From: Collinsella sp. An2
GTDB lineage: Bacteria; Actinomycetota; Coriobacteriia; Coriobacteriales; Coriobacteriaceae
Assembly (NCBI RefSeq): GCF_002160065.1
Contig: NZ_NFJW01000004.1
Coordinates: 113,256-177,255, forward strand
Length of the DNA stretch: 64,000 nt
Reading direction: 5' to 3'
The notes under the pieces were generated by a model. It saw only the letters and a program-made list of their open reading frames with translations. It had not been told where the DNA came from and did not search any database. Shown here one piece after another: positions 39,359 through 57,614 of this stretch (position 1 is the stretch's first letter; each line of letters opens with the position of its first letter). A program made the translations under genes and the position numbers.

Positions 39359-39601
39359 GTTCTCCTTTCGTCATATCCGATGCCGGCCGTGCGTGGCGAA
39401 CGACGGCCTTTCGCGCCGAATGCCTTGCCAGCGCCGAGTGCCTTGCCCACGCCACAGTCCCGGCCGCATGGCCCGTCGCGCCGCCGGCCTAACCGCACGG
39501 TTCGTCGCGTCGCCGGCCCGGCCGCACGCCCACTGCGCCACGTCGACGCCTCCGACCAACGTCGCGCGCCGCGCCCAGCCCACACACCCGGCTCCGCGCT
39601 G

Positions 39602-41392
39602 CTACTCCGTGCCCAAAAACGCCCCCGACTGGCGGTTCCACAGCTGTGCGTACTCGCCGCCGGCGCGTACAAGCTCTTCGTGGCGGCCGTCTTCGACGAT
39701 CGCTCCGTCGCGGATCACCACGATCCGGTCAAGGGCCGCCACGGTCGAGAGGCGATGTGCAATGACAAGCGACGTGCGTCCGCGCATGAGGTTCGCCAGC
39801 GCGTCTTGGATCAGTCGTTCGCTCTCGGAGTCCAGAGCGCTCGTTGCCTCGTCCAGCACAAGGATCGGCGCGTCAATGAGGATGGCGCGCGCGATGGCGA
39901 TGCGCTGACGCTGCCCGCCAGAGAGCTTCACGCCGCGTTCACCCACCTGCGTATCAAAGCCGTGGGGCAGCCGCTCGATAAACTCCAGCGCATTTGCCTC
40001 GGCGGCAGCCTGGCGAATCTCCTCGTCCGTGGCACCGGGGCGGCCATAGGCGATGTTTTCACGCACGGTGCGATGGAACAGCAGCGGCTCCTGGGGCACG
40101 TACGCAATGTGCTGGCGCAGGCTCACCTGGCTTACATGTGCGATGTCCTGACCGTCGATGAGAATCTGTCCTCCCGAGAGGTCGGCAAGGCGCAGCAGCA
40201 GGGTCGTGAGCGTGGTCTTGCCGCTGCCGGACCGCCCGACAAGGCCCACGCGCTGGCCAGCGGGGATGCTCAGGCTAAAGTCGTGGAACACCGCGTCGTG
40301 CTCGCCAGCGTCGGCGTAGCTGAAATTCACGTGGCTAAAGTCGATGGCACCTGCTGGCACGACCAGATCGGGCGCGTGCGGGTCGTCCGCAACCAGACGG
40401 GGCTCGTCGAGGGCGACGGTCAGGTCGTGCGCCTCGCCGAACACGCGGTTGATCTGCTGGAACATCTGGGACAGCATGTTGAAGCGGTTGCAGAGGGTGT
40501 TCGTATACGTGAACATCATGACGAGCGTGCCGGCCGAGATGCCAAACCAGGCGCCGCCGCCCGCGATGAAGACCGCCGTGATGCCCATCATGAGCACGAT
40601 GAGCGAGCTCGTGACGGCGCCGGTCTTGACCGTGCGGCGCATGCGCTGGCTGTCGGCGGCGCGTACCTCCTGGTTTGCCTGTTCAAAGAGGTCCTGCTCG
40701 TAGGCCTCGCGGCCGGCGGTCTTTACGGCCAAAATGTTGGTGATAGAGTCCGAAAGCTCGCCCGACAGGCGGTTTTGGGCGGCCGAGGCCGCGGCGTTGA
40801 TGGGCAAGATCTTGCGGTAGAGCTTGAAGACGATCGCCACATAGACGGCAAGCACGAGCGCGAGGATACCCACGTAGGCTGGCACAAGCGGCGCGAGCAT
40901 GCACAGCGTCAGGATCGCCGTCGTTGCGGTGGGCAGCACCGAGTAGGTGAAGTTGTCCATGAGCAGGCTGTACGCCGAGATGAATTTCTGGGTGGAGCTT
41001 ACCAGCGAGCCTCCGAATCGGTTGGTGTGAAAGGTCATGGACTGGTTGGAAAGCGTGTCGAAGGCCTGACGCCCCAGCTCGTATCCGGCACGGATTTCCA
41101 GGCAGGCGCAGGTGTAGTCCTGCAGTTTGCTGCAGACCTGGCCGGCCACGTTTACCGCCACAAGCGCCACGATGTACGGGCCAAAGGTGGGGAGGACCTC
41201 CGAGGCGGTGACGTTGCCCGAGCCGACGAGGTCGACGATGGTGCCCACGATGAGCGGGTTCGCAAAGGTGAGGAAGAACACGTAGCCCAGGGTGACCGCC
41301 ACATCGGCAACGAACATGGGCAGCTGGACACGGGTCACGGCCCAGTAGTAATGCAGCGTGCGCAGGGTCACGGATCGCGTACGTTTGGCCAT
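39602..41392 (-). CDS. ABC exporter, fused permease-ATPase
   Basis: VGLVGRSGSGKTTLTTLLLR; LSGGQRQRIAIARAILIDAPILVLDEATSALD. Confidence 0.93.
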   Translation of the reverse strand: MAKRTRSVTLRTLHYYWAVTRVQLPMFVADVAVTLGYVFFLTFANPLIVGTIVDLVGSGNVTASEVLPTFGPYIVALVAVNVAGQVCSKLQDYTCACLEIRAGYELGRQAFDTLSNQSMTFHTNRFGGSLVSSTQKFISAYSLLMDNFTYSVLPTATTAILTLCMLAPLVPAYVGILALVLAVYVAIVFKLYRKILPINAAASAAQNRLSGELSDSITNILAVKTAGREAYEQDLFEQANQEVRAADSQRMRRTVKTGAVTSSLIVLMMGITAVFIAGGGAWFGISAGTLVMMFTYTNTLCNRFNMLSQMFQQINRVFGEAHDLTVALDEPRLVADDPHAPDLVVPAGAIDFSHVNFSYADAGEHDAVFHDFSLSIPAGQRVGLVGRSGSGKTTLTTLLLRLADLSGGQILIDGQDIAHVSQVSLRQHIAYVPQEPLLFHRTVRENIAYGRPGATDEEIRQAAAEANALEFIERLPHGFDTQVGERGVKLSGGQRQRIAIARAILIDAPILVLDEATSALDSESERLIQDALANLMRGRTSLVIAHRLSTVAALDRIVVIRDGAIVEDGRHEELVRAGGEYAQLWNRQSGAFLGTE

Positions 41393-41569
41393 GGAAGTCC
41401 TTTCGACGTCGTGTGGCCCGTATGGTACCGTACTCTTTATACTCCTCGCGGTTCATTGCAGCAGGATATGTGGAGACATGGCGGTTGTCCGGCGGTCCTT
41501 GCTTGACGTCGCTGCCTGCAGCCGGCATACTATCCCGTGGTTCACGCACGAACCCGCTGCCAGAGACAG

Positions 41570-41744
41570 CCGGTGCCGAGGGCTCGCCCAAGGCTCAAAG
41601 GGGGTACCCGCCAGCCGAGGTGGTCGAGTAGATTTGCCTTCTCGCCCCCGTCGCTCATGCAGCGCGGGGGTTTCTCTTTTTCGAGGCATCCCCGCCACTC
41701 TGCGGAGGGTCGTGCCCGGAAAGATTTAGAGGAGGTGTACACGA
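41570..41744 (+). promoter_or_regulatory. Probable ribosomal protein L10 leader with attenuator-like hairpin
   Basis: Position just upstream of rplJ; GCCCCCGTCGCTCATGCAGCGCGGGGGTTTCTCTTTTT hairpin-U tract at ~41644-41680. Confidence 0.55.
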
Positions 41745-42266
41745 ATGCCCCAGCAGTACAAGATCGACAAGGTCGCCGAGATCGAGTCCCGTATCGCCGA
41801 GAACAACGGCGTCTTCGTGGTTGGCTACAACGGCCTCACCGTGAAGCAGGCTCAGGAGCTGCGTCACCAGCTTCGTGAGGTCGGTGCCGAGATGAAGGTG
41901 TATAAGAACAACCTCGTCCGCCTGGCCCTCAAGAACCAGGAGCAGCCCGAGATCGACGAGATTCTCGCCGGCCCGCTCGCCTACGTCTTCTATGCAAACG
42001 AGCCCGTTGAGCCCGCCAAGGCGCTCAAGGAGTTCGCTACGAAGTCGAAGGGCGTGCTCGAGATCAAGGGTGGTATCTCCGAGGGGAAGGCTGTGACCGC
42101 CGAGGAGGTCAACGCCATCGCCGACCTGCCCACCAAGGATCAGCTGCTTGGCCAGATCGCCGGCCTTATCAACGGCTTCGCTCGCGACATCGCGGTTTGC
42201 GTCAACGGTGTGTCCAGCGGTCTCGCCCGTCAGATCCAGCAGATCTCCGAGCAGAAGGCTGCCTAG
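41745..42266 (+). CDS. rplJ: 50S ribosomal protein L10
   Basis: MPQQYKIDKVAEIESRIAENNGVFVVGYNGLTVKQAQELR. Confidence 0.95.
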   Translation: MPQQYKIDKVAEIESRIAENNGVFVVGYNGLTVKQAQELRHQLREVGAEMKVYKNNLVRLALKNQEQPEIDEILAGPLAYVFYANEPVEPAKALKEFATKSKGVLEIKGGISEGKAVTAEEVNAIADLPTKDQLLGQIAGLINGFARDIAVCVNGVSSGLARQIQQISEQKAA

Positions 42267-42373
42267 TGTGGCCGTGCGGCAATATCGCCGCGCACCGACG
42301 CGCCCAGCGCGTCGCCTGACATGTTTTTCAGCTCCGCGTCCCTGTGGCGCGGGAACCGAAAGGATTAGTTAAA

Positions 42374-42754
42374 ATGGCTAAGCTTACCACCGATGAGATC
42401 ATCGAGGCTCTGAAGGAAATGACCCTGCTCGAGGCTTCCGAGCTGGTCAAGGCTATCGAGGACACCTTCGGCGTGTCCGCCGCTGCTCCGGCTGCCGTCA
42501 TGGCTGCCCCGGCTGCTGGCGCTGGCGCTGCCGAGGAGGAGAAGACCGAGTTTGACGTCGTGCTCGAGGGCTTCGGCGACAACAAGATTCAGGTCATCAA
42601 GGTCGTCCGTGAGCTCACCTCCCTTGGCCTCAAGGAGGCCAAGGAGGTCGTCGAGGGCGCTCCCAAGGCCGTTCTCGAGGGTGTCAAGAAGGAGGACGCC
42701 GAGGCCGCCAAGGAGAAGCTCGAGGCCGCTGGCGCTGCTGTCTCCCTCAAGTAA
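42374..42754 (+). CDS. rplL: 50S ribosomal protein L7/L12
   Basis: [39 protein letters not shown]...[35 protein letters not shown]. Confidence 0.97.
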   Translation: MAKLTTDEIIEALKEMTLLEASELVKAIEDTFGVSAAAPAAVMAAPAAGAGAAEEEKTEFDVVLEGFGDNKIQVIKVVRELTSLGLKEAKEVVEGAPKAVLEGVKKEDAEAAKEKLEAAGAAVSLK

Positions 42755-42784
42755 GTGCTCGCAGACGTATCGTCTGCCGCTTCA

Positions 42785-42817
42785 GGGGCTCCACAGAAAT
42801 GTGGGGCCCCTTTTTTC
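42785..42817 (+). terminator. Intrinsic terminator after rplL
   Basis: GGGGCTCCACAGAAATGTGGGGCCCCTTTTTTC. Confidence 0.85.
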
Positions 42818-42829
42818 ATATGAGTTGAA

Positions 42830-42877
42830 TTTGGCGACCGAGAGGCGAGGGACTTTGGCGACCGAGAGGCGAGGGAC
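42830..42877. repeat. 24-bp perfect tandem duplication with further degenerate copies
   Basis: TTTGGCGACCGAGAGGCGAGGGAC twice, then related GCGGCCGAGAG and GGTGACCGAGAGGC. Confidence 0.85.
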
Positions 42878-43238
42878 CTTAGCGGCCGAGAGCTTTTGGT
42901 GACCGAGAGGCATTGCGAGCGACCAATCCGCCCGTAAGGCGCTGAAACGGTCGTATCGCATACCAAGGGGATGGGGCAGGGCAGACCGGAACTGAGCGTC
43001 GGCGGCCGCATATTTCGCCGAGGCTCGCTTTTGCCGCAGAATCGGGGAAGATTCCGGGGAATTACTGAGCGTCGACGGATCTCGTTGGCACGTGAACATG
43101 GCGGAGATGGATTGGACACGCATATCGTTCTATAACCCGACTTTGGCCGCCGAGGGGTTAGGTGCCCAGTAGCCCTGCGGGCAATCAGAGAAGCTGCTTC
43201 GCGGGCGGCGCGTGGCGGGGGAGCTCCCCTCCGGCGGA

Positions 43239-43547
43239 TGGTCAAGAACGTTGCCCGCTGGGCAGGATACTCGCGCTACCAGCGTGTCGCTGGTCAATCT
43301 TCTCCTCCGCTGGGTACGGCATGTGCGCGACGGTGCCGTCGTTGGTCAAAAGCCTCGTCCGCTGGGCATCAAGCCGTCGGGTGAAGAGATCCTGTTGGTC
43401 AATTTGAGTGACCCCTGGGCAAAAGAGGCTCGTTATAGGCGAGCGAGGCGCGCGCTTACGTCTTGTAGTTGCCCAGGCGAGCATGCAATTGACCACCTAG
43501 GGGCTGTGGCGGCGCAATCGTTGCCCAGCGCTCACCATAATTGACCA
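43239..43547. repeat. Family II array B: TGGTCAA-N12-CTGGGCA units, 52/53-bp period, 4 forward then 2 reverse
   Basis: Units 43239-43264, 43291-43316, 43343-43368, 43396-43421 (+); 43470-43495, 43522-43547 (-). Confidence 0.95.
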
Positions 43548-43583
43548 ACGAGGGGACGCGTCGCTTAGGGGCGCGTCGCCTCG

Positions 43584-43673
43584 GTCACCTGCTCGCATAT
43601 GGCTATCTGTTCGTATGTAGCCACCGGCTTGCATATGGCCACCGGCTTGCATGCATCCATCCGCTCGCCTGCA
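43584..43673. repeat. 5 x 18-bp degenerate tandem repeat upstream of galU
   Basis: gtcacctgctcgcatatg / gctatctgttcgtatgta / gccaccggcttgcatatg / gccaccggcttgcatgca / tccatccgctcgcctgca. Confidence 0.8.
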
Positions 43674-43851
43674 AAAACAAGCCGGCCACAGACGCTAGGG
43701 CTGCAGCACCTTGTGATTTGCTTGAGATTTTTTCCTATTGGTGTGTATCGCGGTACTATTGCTTGCGTATTGCGTACCTATGTCTTCCGACACGCGAACG
43801 TCGGGGGGCACACATTTGCGCCGTTTTCCTTGGCGCCCGAAAGGAACCTCA

Positions 43852-44757
43852 ATGAAGGCCATCATCCCCGCCGCAGGCCTCGGGACCCGCTTCCTGCCGT
43901 CGACGAAGTGCACGCCCAAAGAGATGCTGCCGGTGCTCGACAAGCCGGTCATTCAGTACGTGGTGGAGGAGGCGCTCGAACCCGAAGAGGTCGATGACGT
44001 CATTATCGTCACGTCGCCGGGTAAGCCCGAGCTCCTCAATTACTTCCAGCCCGACCGCTCGCTTGAGAGCCTGCTGCGCGACCGCGGCAAGGGTGCCTAC
44101 GCCGATGCCGTGGCTGCCGTAGGGTCGCTTCCGGTGGACTTCCGTTATCAGTATGAGCCCAAGGGCCTTGGACATGCGATTCGCTCGGCAGCCGATGCGT
44201 GCGCCGGCGAGAGCTTCCTGGTGCTTCTGGGCGACTACGTGGTTCCGGCGCGCGACATCTGCACGAAGATGCTCGAGGTCTCGCGTGCGCACGGCGGCGC
44301 CTCGGTAATCGCCGTTGCTCCGTGCGCTCCCGACGAGGTCAGCCGTTACGGCGTCGTCGCGGGCGAGCGTGCAGGTTCGCTTCCCGGCTCCGAGGACGTG
44401 GCCGATGACGAGCCCGGTGCCGTGTGGCGCGTTTCGGGCCTCGTGGAGAAGCCTGCGCCCGAGGAGGCTCCGTCCAACCTGTACATCGTGGGCCGCTACC
44501 TGCTGTCGGCACACGTCATGGAGCTCCTTGAGGACCAGGAGCCCGGCGCGGGCGGCGAGATCCAGCTCACCGACGCCATGGCTCGCTCGCTCGACCGCGA
44601 GAACATGTATGCCGTGGTCATCGACCCGCTTTCCGGCTACGATACGGGCACCCCGTCCGGTTGGATGGCGACGAACGCCCTCATGGCTTCCGAGGACCCG
44701 CGTTTCCGCGACGCCTTCTGGGAGGCCATCGACGAACGCGGTGGCCTTAAGCGCTAG
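43852..44757 (+). CDS. galU: UTP--glucose-1-phosphate uridylyltransferase
   Basis: MKAIIPAAGLGTRFLPSTKCTPKEMLPVLDKPVIQYVVEEAL. Confidence 0.93.
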   Translation: MKAIIPAAGLGTRFLPSTKCTPKEMLPVLDKPVIQYVVEEALEPEEVDDVIIVTSPGKPELLNYFQPDRSLESLLRDRGKGAYADAVAAVGSLPVDFRYQYEPKGLGHAIRSAADACAGESFLVLLGDYVVPARDICTKMLEVSRAHGGASVIAVAPCAPDEVSRYGVVAGERAGSLPGSEDVADDEPGAVWRVSGLVEKPAPEEAPSNLYIVGRYLLSAHVMELLEDQEPGAGGEIQLTDAMARSLDRENMYAVVIDPLSGYDTGTPSGWMATNALMASEDPRFRDAFWEAIDERGGLKR

Positions 44758-44878
44758 GCGTTTCGCACGCAGAGCTGGCCACGGCGGGCGCTCGTCCTGC
44801 ACGGGGCAGAGGCGTCGTCCCGCATGGGGCAGACGCTCCCGTGCCTCGCAGGTTACAACCGCATAACGCATTCGCCTC

Positions 44879-44911
44879 GACGCCCCGCCGCCCGGTGGGG
44901 CGTCGCTTGTT
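44879..44911 (+). terminator. Terminator-like hairpin after galU
   Basis: GACGCCCCGCCGCCCGGTGGGGCGTCGCTTGTTT. Confidence 0.65.
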
Positions 44912-45148
44912 TAGCTCCATCTAAAACCCATGAACATATGTTCGTAACAAGGGTAAATACCTGCGGAAATACTCGAAAAAAAAGTTTGCTACCCCAAGAG
45001 CGCTCACGAGTCAAGCATTTTCTTGCTTAACGGTAGGTCATTGGTAAACTTATAGGTTGCGATAACTGGCTAGAGGCATCGCCATGCCCATGGGCTCCCG
45101 GCGACCTCGGCCATACACCCGCCTTTTTCTTGAAGGAGGAAACACCTG

Positions 45149-53122
<7,974 letters not shown>

Positions 53123-53149
53123 AAGCCTCGGCGATAGTGTGCATGTGCG

Positions 53150-53183
53150 GCGGCCCGCTTCCTCAGGGAGGCGGGCCGCTTTT
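53150..53183 (+). terminator. rpoC terminator
   Basis: GCGGCCCGCTTCCTCAGGGAGGCGGGCCGCTTTT. Confidence 0.85.
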
Positions 53184-53230
53184 CTATGGAAACGCTGAAT
53201 ATGGGCCTTCGCGACGACCCTCAGCACGTT

Positions 53231-53365
53231 CGATTCGGAAAAGGGCGTCCCTTTCCGGAATCGCCGAGTAGACTCTTAAGCTCCGATCCATCTACCAGGT
53301 GTTTTGTCAGTCCAACATACTTGTCTACTCGGCCAATCGCGTTTCGGACGCCCTTTTCCGAAGCG
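53231..53365. repeat. Family I inverted-repeat element, copy 2
   Basis: CGATTCGGAAAAGGGCGTCC (53231-53250) vs GGACGCCCTTTTCCGAAGCG (53346-53365), 19/20 complementary; inner GCCGAGTAGA/TCTACTCGGC. Confidence 0.9.
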
Positions 53366-53391
53366 AGTGAGCATGAGGAGGCGCGGGGGCG

Positions 53392-53691
53392 ATGATGATG
53401 TCCACGTCGCATCTCACCGTGCAGCGCGGTTCGGCCCTGGTGCGCCTGCCGCTCGCAAGCATTATCTATCTGGAGTCACAGCATCACTACCTGGTGATTC
53501 ACACGCCAAGCGGGGCGTTTCGCCTACGCGAGAAGATCTCGGCCTATGCCGCGCGTCTCGCCGGGGAGGGTTTTACACGCATCCACCGCTACTACGTGGT
53601 CAACGATGCGTGGGTGAGTCGGCGATCAGCCGCGGCAGTGGAACTTACCACCGGCGATCAGCTTCCCGTCGGCCGCCGTTATCGCCTGTAG
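53392..53691 (+). CDS. Stand-alone LytTR-type DNA-binding domain protein (99 aa)
   Basis: IIYLESQHHYLVIHTPSGAFRLREKISAYAARLAGEGFTRIHRYYVVNDAWV. Confidence 0.7.
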   Translation: MMMSTSHLTVQRGSALVRLPLASIIYLESQHHYLVIHTPSGAFRLREKISAYAARLAGEGFTRIHRYYVVNDAWVSRRSAAAVELTTGDQLPVGRRYRL

Positions 53692-53837
53692 GACCGCGAC
53701 CTGTTGGGAACATGGGGACCGGTGTGCTATTCCCACGTTTGGGAGTAACGCACCCGTCTCCGCATGCTCAGCTACCTCGCATGTGAAGATTTTCCGCAAT
53801 TGACGGCAAATACAGAGACGCCCGGACGCGTGGTCTG

Positions 53838-53866
53838 TTGACACCGCAGGCCCGGGCGCGTATGCT
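53838..53866 (+). promoter_or_regulatory. Sigma70-like promoter for rpsL operon
   Basis: TTGACA-17 nt-TATGCT. Confidence 0.7.
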
Positions 53867-53958
53867 TGCGAACTGCGTGTTTCGAAGGTGGATGCTGACG
53901 CCTCGATTCAAGCCGTTGCACCAAGTAAAGCTGGAATCATCTGAAGAAGGAGTACGCT

Positions 53959-54333
53959 TTGCCTACTATTAACCAGCTGGTCCTCAAGGGCCGCAAGTCC
54001 AAGCCTGCGAAGTCCAAGAACGCGGCTCTCCAGCACAACCCGCAGAAGCGCGGCGTGTGCACCCGTGTGTTCACCACCTCTCCCAAGAAGCCGAACTCGG
54101 CCCTTCGTAAGGTCGCCCGTGTTCGTCTGGTCAACGGCATCGAGGTCACCGCTTACATCCCCGGTGAGGGCCACAACCTCCAGGAGCACTCCATCGTCGC
54201 CATCCGTGGCGGCCGTGTGCGTGACCTGCCTGGTGTTCGTTACAAGATTATCCGCGGCGCCTATGACTGCGCTCCGGTCAACAACCGCAAGCAGTCCCGC
54301 TCCCGCTACGGCGCGAAGCGTCCGAAGAACTAA
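53959..54333 (+). CDS. rpsL: 30S ribosomal protein S12
   Basis: [24 protein letters not shown]...[19 protein letters not shown]. Confidence 0.97.
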   Translation: MPTINQLVLKGRKSKPAKSKNAALQHNPQKRGVCTRVFTTSPKKPNSALRKVARVRLVNGIEVTAYIPGEGHNLQEHSIVAIRGGRVRDLPGVRYKIIRGAYDCAPVNNRKQSRSRYGAKRPKN

Positions 54334-54418
54334 CACGAGACACCCACGTAACGCCGGGTAGGGCCTCGCGCCCGCATAACAGCTAGAGCAACCCGGCAGA
54401 TACCGAAGGAGATTTTTC

Positions 54419-54892
54419 ATGCCGCGTCGTGCATCCAAGACTCATCGTCGCGAGGTTCAGCCTGATGCTGTCTACAACAACCGCCTCGTGACTCAGCTCA
54501 TCAACAAGGTCCTTCTCGACGGCAAGAAGTCCGTCGCCGAGCGCATCGTCTACGATGCCTTCGACATCGTTGCCAAGAAGTCCGAGCAGGACGCCCTGGC
54601 CGTCTTCAAGAAGGCTATGGAGAACGTCAAGCCCACGCTCGAGTGCAAGCCCAAGCGCGTCGGTGGCGCCACCTATCAGGTGCCTATGGAGGTCAACTCC
54701 CGTCGTTCCACCCAGCTGGGCATCCGCTGGATCGTGAACTTCTCCCGCGCTCGCAAGGAGAAGACCATGGCCGAGCGTCTGGCCAACGAGATCCTCGACG
54801 CCTCCAACGGCGTTGGCGCTTCCGTGAAGCGTCGTGAGGACGTCTTCAAGATGGCCGAGGCCAACCGCGCGTTCTCTCACTATCGCTGGTAA
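54419..54892 (+). CDS. rpsG: 30S ribosomal protein S7
   Basis: [41 protein letters not shown]. Confidence 0.97.
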   Translation: MPRRASKTHRREVQPDAVYNNRLVTQLINKVLLDGKKSVAERIVYDAFDIVAKKSEQDALAVFKKAMENVKPTLECKPKRVGGATYQVPMEVNSRRSTQLGIRWIVNFSRARKEKTMAERLANEILDASNGVGASVKRREDVFKMAEANRAFSHYRW

Positions 54893-54912
54893 TCCAGGAA
54901 GGGTAGATACTC

Positions 54913-57036
54913 ATGGCTAAGGCTAAGTACAAGCTTTCCGACACCCGCAACATCGGCATCATGGCTCACATCGACGCCGGTAAGACCACCACGACCGAGC
55001 GCATCCTGTACTACACGGGCAAGACCCACAAGATCGGCGAGGTCCACGAGGGCGCTGCCACCATGGACTGGATGGTCCAGGAGCAGGAGCGCGGCGTGAC
55101 CATTACCTCTGCTGCCACCACGTGCTTCTGGCACAAGGGAGGCAAGGCCGGCGAGGGTCCTGCTTACCGTATTCAGATCATCGACACCCCGGGCCACGTG
55201 GACTTCACGGCCGAGGTCGAGCGTTCGCTGCGCGTCCTCGACGGCGCTGTGGCTGTGTTCGACGCCGTTGCCGGCGTTCAGCCCCAGTCCGAGACCGTGT
55301 GGCGCCAGGCCCGCAACTTCAACGTCCCCCGCATCGCGTTCATCAACAAGTATGACCGCGTGGGCGCCGACTTCTGGCACGCCATCGACACCATGAAGGA
55401 GCGCCTGAACGCCAACGCAGTGGCCATTCAGGTCCCGATGGGCGCCGAGGATCAGTTCTGGGGCGTCATCGACCTCGTCACCATGACCGCATGGGACTTC
55501 AAGGCCGACGACAAGGGCATGACCTACCCCGAGCCGATGGACGAGATCCCTGCCGAGTTCGCCGAGATTGCCGCTGAGAAGCGCGCCGAGCTGCTCGACG
55601 CTGCCGCCGAGTACGACGACGAGCTCATGATGATGGTTCTCGAGGACGAGGAAGTCCCCGTGGACATGCTCAAGGCTGCCATCCGCAAGGGCGTGCTTGC
55701 CAACGAGCTCAACCCGGTTCTCGTGGGCTCCGCCTACAAGAACAAGGGCGTCCAGGAGCTGCTCGACGCTGTCGTCGACTACCTCCCGAGCCCGCTCGAC
55801 GTTCCGCCGGTCGAGGGCACCGATCCCGAGACGGGCGAGACCGCCACGCGCGCTGCCAGCGAGGACGAGCCGTTCTCCGCGCTCGCCTTCAAGATCGCTA
55901 CCGACCCCTACGTCGGTAAGCTCACGTTCTTCCGTGTCTACTCCGGTCACGTTGACGCCGGCTCCTACGTGGTGAACGCCACCAACGGCCAGCGCGAGCG
56001 CTTCGGCCGCATCCTCGAGATGAACGCCAACGACCGTATCGACGTCGACGGCGCTCACACGGGCGACATCCTGGCAGCCGTGGGTCTCAAGAACACCACC
56101 ACCGGTGACACCCTGTGCGAGGAGGGCCACGAGATCATCCTCGAGTCCATGGAGTTCCCCGACCCGGTTATCGACGTCGCCGTCGAGCCCAAGACCAAGG
56201 CCGAGCAGGACAAGATGTCCATGGCTCTTGCCAAGCTCGCCGAGGAGGACCCGACCTTCCAGGTGCGCACCGACCACGAGACCGGCCAGACCATCATCGC
56301 CGGCATGGGCGAGCTGCACCTCGAGATCATCATCGACCGTCTGCTCCGCGAGTTCAAGGTCGAGGCTAACGTTGGTAAGCCCCAGGTTGCCTACCGCGAG
56401 GCTCCGGGTCACGACGTCGATCGTGCCGAGGGCAAGTTCGTCCGTCAGTCCGGTGGTCGTGGTCAGTACGGTCACGCCGTCATCAAGCTGGAGAAGATGG
56501 AGGAGGGCTTCGGCTACGAGTTCGTCAACGCCATCGTCGGCGGTGTCGTGCCGAAGGAGTACATCCCGTCCATCGACAAGGGTATCCAGGAGGCCCTGGA
56601 GACCGGTGTCATCGCCGGCTACCCGGTGGTCGACGTCAAGGTGACCCTGTTCGACGGTTCTTACCACGAGGTCGACTCCTCTGAGGCTGCGTTCAAGATC
56701 GCCGGTTCCATGGCTATCAAGGACGCCCTCAAGAAGTCCGACCCGATCCTGCTCGAGCCGATGATGGCCGTTGAGGTCGAGACCCCCGAGCAGTACATGG
56801 GCGACGTCATGGGCAACCTCTCTGGTCGTCGTGGCAAGATCGAGGGCATGGACGACCGCTCCGGCAACAAGGTCATTCGCGCCAAGGTGCCGCTGGGCGA
56901 GATGTTCGGTTACGCTACCGACCTTCGTTCGCAGACCCAGGGCCGTGCGTCCTACACCATGCAGTTCGACTCCTACGAGCCGGCGCCCAAGTCGGTCACC
57001 GATGAGGTCGTCAGCAAGGCTGGCGGCAACGCGTAG
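54913..57036 (+). CDS. fusA: Elongation factor G
   Basis: [42 protein letters not shown]. Confidence 0.97.
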   Translation: MAKAKYKLSDTRNIGIMAHIDAGKTTTTERILYYTGKTHKIGEVHEGAATMDWMVQEQERGVTITSAATTCFWHKGGKAGEGPAYRIQIIDTPGHVDFTAEVERSLRVLDGAVAVFDAVAGVQPQSETVWRQARNFNVPRIAFINKYDRVGADFWHAIDTMKERLNANAVAIQVPMGAEDQFWGVIDLVTMTAWDFKADDKGMTYPEPMDEIPAEFAEIAAEKRAELLDAAAEYDDELMMMVLEDEEVPVDMLKAAIRKGVLANELNPVLVGSAYKNKGVQELLDAVVDYLPSPLDVPPVEGTDPETGETATRAASEDEPFSALAFKIATDPYVGKLTFFRVYSGHVDAGSYVVNATNGQRERFGRILEMNANDRIDVDGAHTGDILAAVGLKNTTTGDTLCEEGHEIILESMEFPDPVIDVAVEPKTKAEQDKMSMALAKLAEEDPTFQVRTDHETGQTIIAGMGELHLEIIIDRLLREFKVEANVGKPQVAYREAPGHDVDRAEGKFVRQSGGRGQYGHAVIKLEKMEEGFGYEFVNAIVGGVVPKEYIPSIDKGIQEALETGVIAGYPVVDVKVTLFDGSYHEVDSSEAAFKIAGSMAIKDALKKSDPILLEPMMAVEVETPEQYMGDVMGNLSGRRGKIEGMDDRSGNKVIRAKVPLGEMFGYATDLRSQTQGRASYTMQFDSYEPAPKSVTDEVVSKAGGNA

Positions 57037-57103
57037 GCTCTCGCGATCAATTGTGTAAGGTACTCATCGCGAGGAAGCCCTCGCACTTCTATTGGAGGTA
57101 ACG

Positions 57104-57412
57104 TTGTCTAGCCAGAAGATCAGGATTCGCCTCAAGGGCTATGATCACGAGGTTGTGGATCAGTCCGCGAAGCTCATCGTCGACACCGCTCAGAAGACCG
57201 GTGCCCGCGTGTCCGGCCCCATCCCGCTGCCGACTGAGCGCAACCTGTACACGGTCATCCGCTCACCGCACGTCGACAAGGACAGCCGTGAGCAGTTCGA
57301 GATGCGCACCCACAAGCGCCTCATCGACATCCTTGACCCCACCAGCGGCACCGTCGATTCGCTGATGCGTCTCGACCTCCCCGCGGGTGTGGACATCGAG
57401 ATTAAGCTCTAG
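57104..57412 (+). CDS. rpsJ: 30S ribosomal protein S10
   Basis: TTG start after [49 protein letters not shown]. Confidence 0.95.
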   Translation: MSSQKIRIRLKGYDHEVVDQSAKLIVDTAQKTGARVSGPIPLPTERNLYTVIRSPHVDKDSREQFEMRTHKRLIDILDPTSGTVDSLMRLDLPAGVDIEIKL

Positions 57413-57446
57413 GTTTAGCTACTAGAGTCTAGGCTCTTTACAAGAA

Positions 57447-57492
57447 CCCCCAAGGTACGTTGGAGTATCCACGTGCTTTGGGGGTTCTTTTT
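57447..57492 (+). terminator. Strong intrinsic terminator after rpsJ
   Basis: GAACCCCCAAGGTACGT...ACGTGCTTTGGGGGTTCTTTTTTT. Confidence 0.88.
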
Positions 57493-57614
57493 TTGCTGGT
57501 ATGTGCGGCTGATTAAGCTCGTTGGTGGTGCCCACCGTTGAGCATATCGTCTTTTGAGCTGAGGATCCTTCCTGGGCTTACGGGTGGGGATCTCACCTGA
57601 CGTGCCAGCTATCG

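Noticed and set aside
38363-41506. 1047-aa plus-strand ORF over the ABC exporter and upstream gene
   Set aside because: The minus strand encodes a clear ABC permease-ATPase with Walker and signature motifs; the plus frame has no domain.
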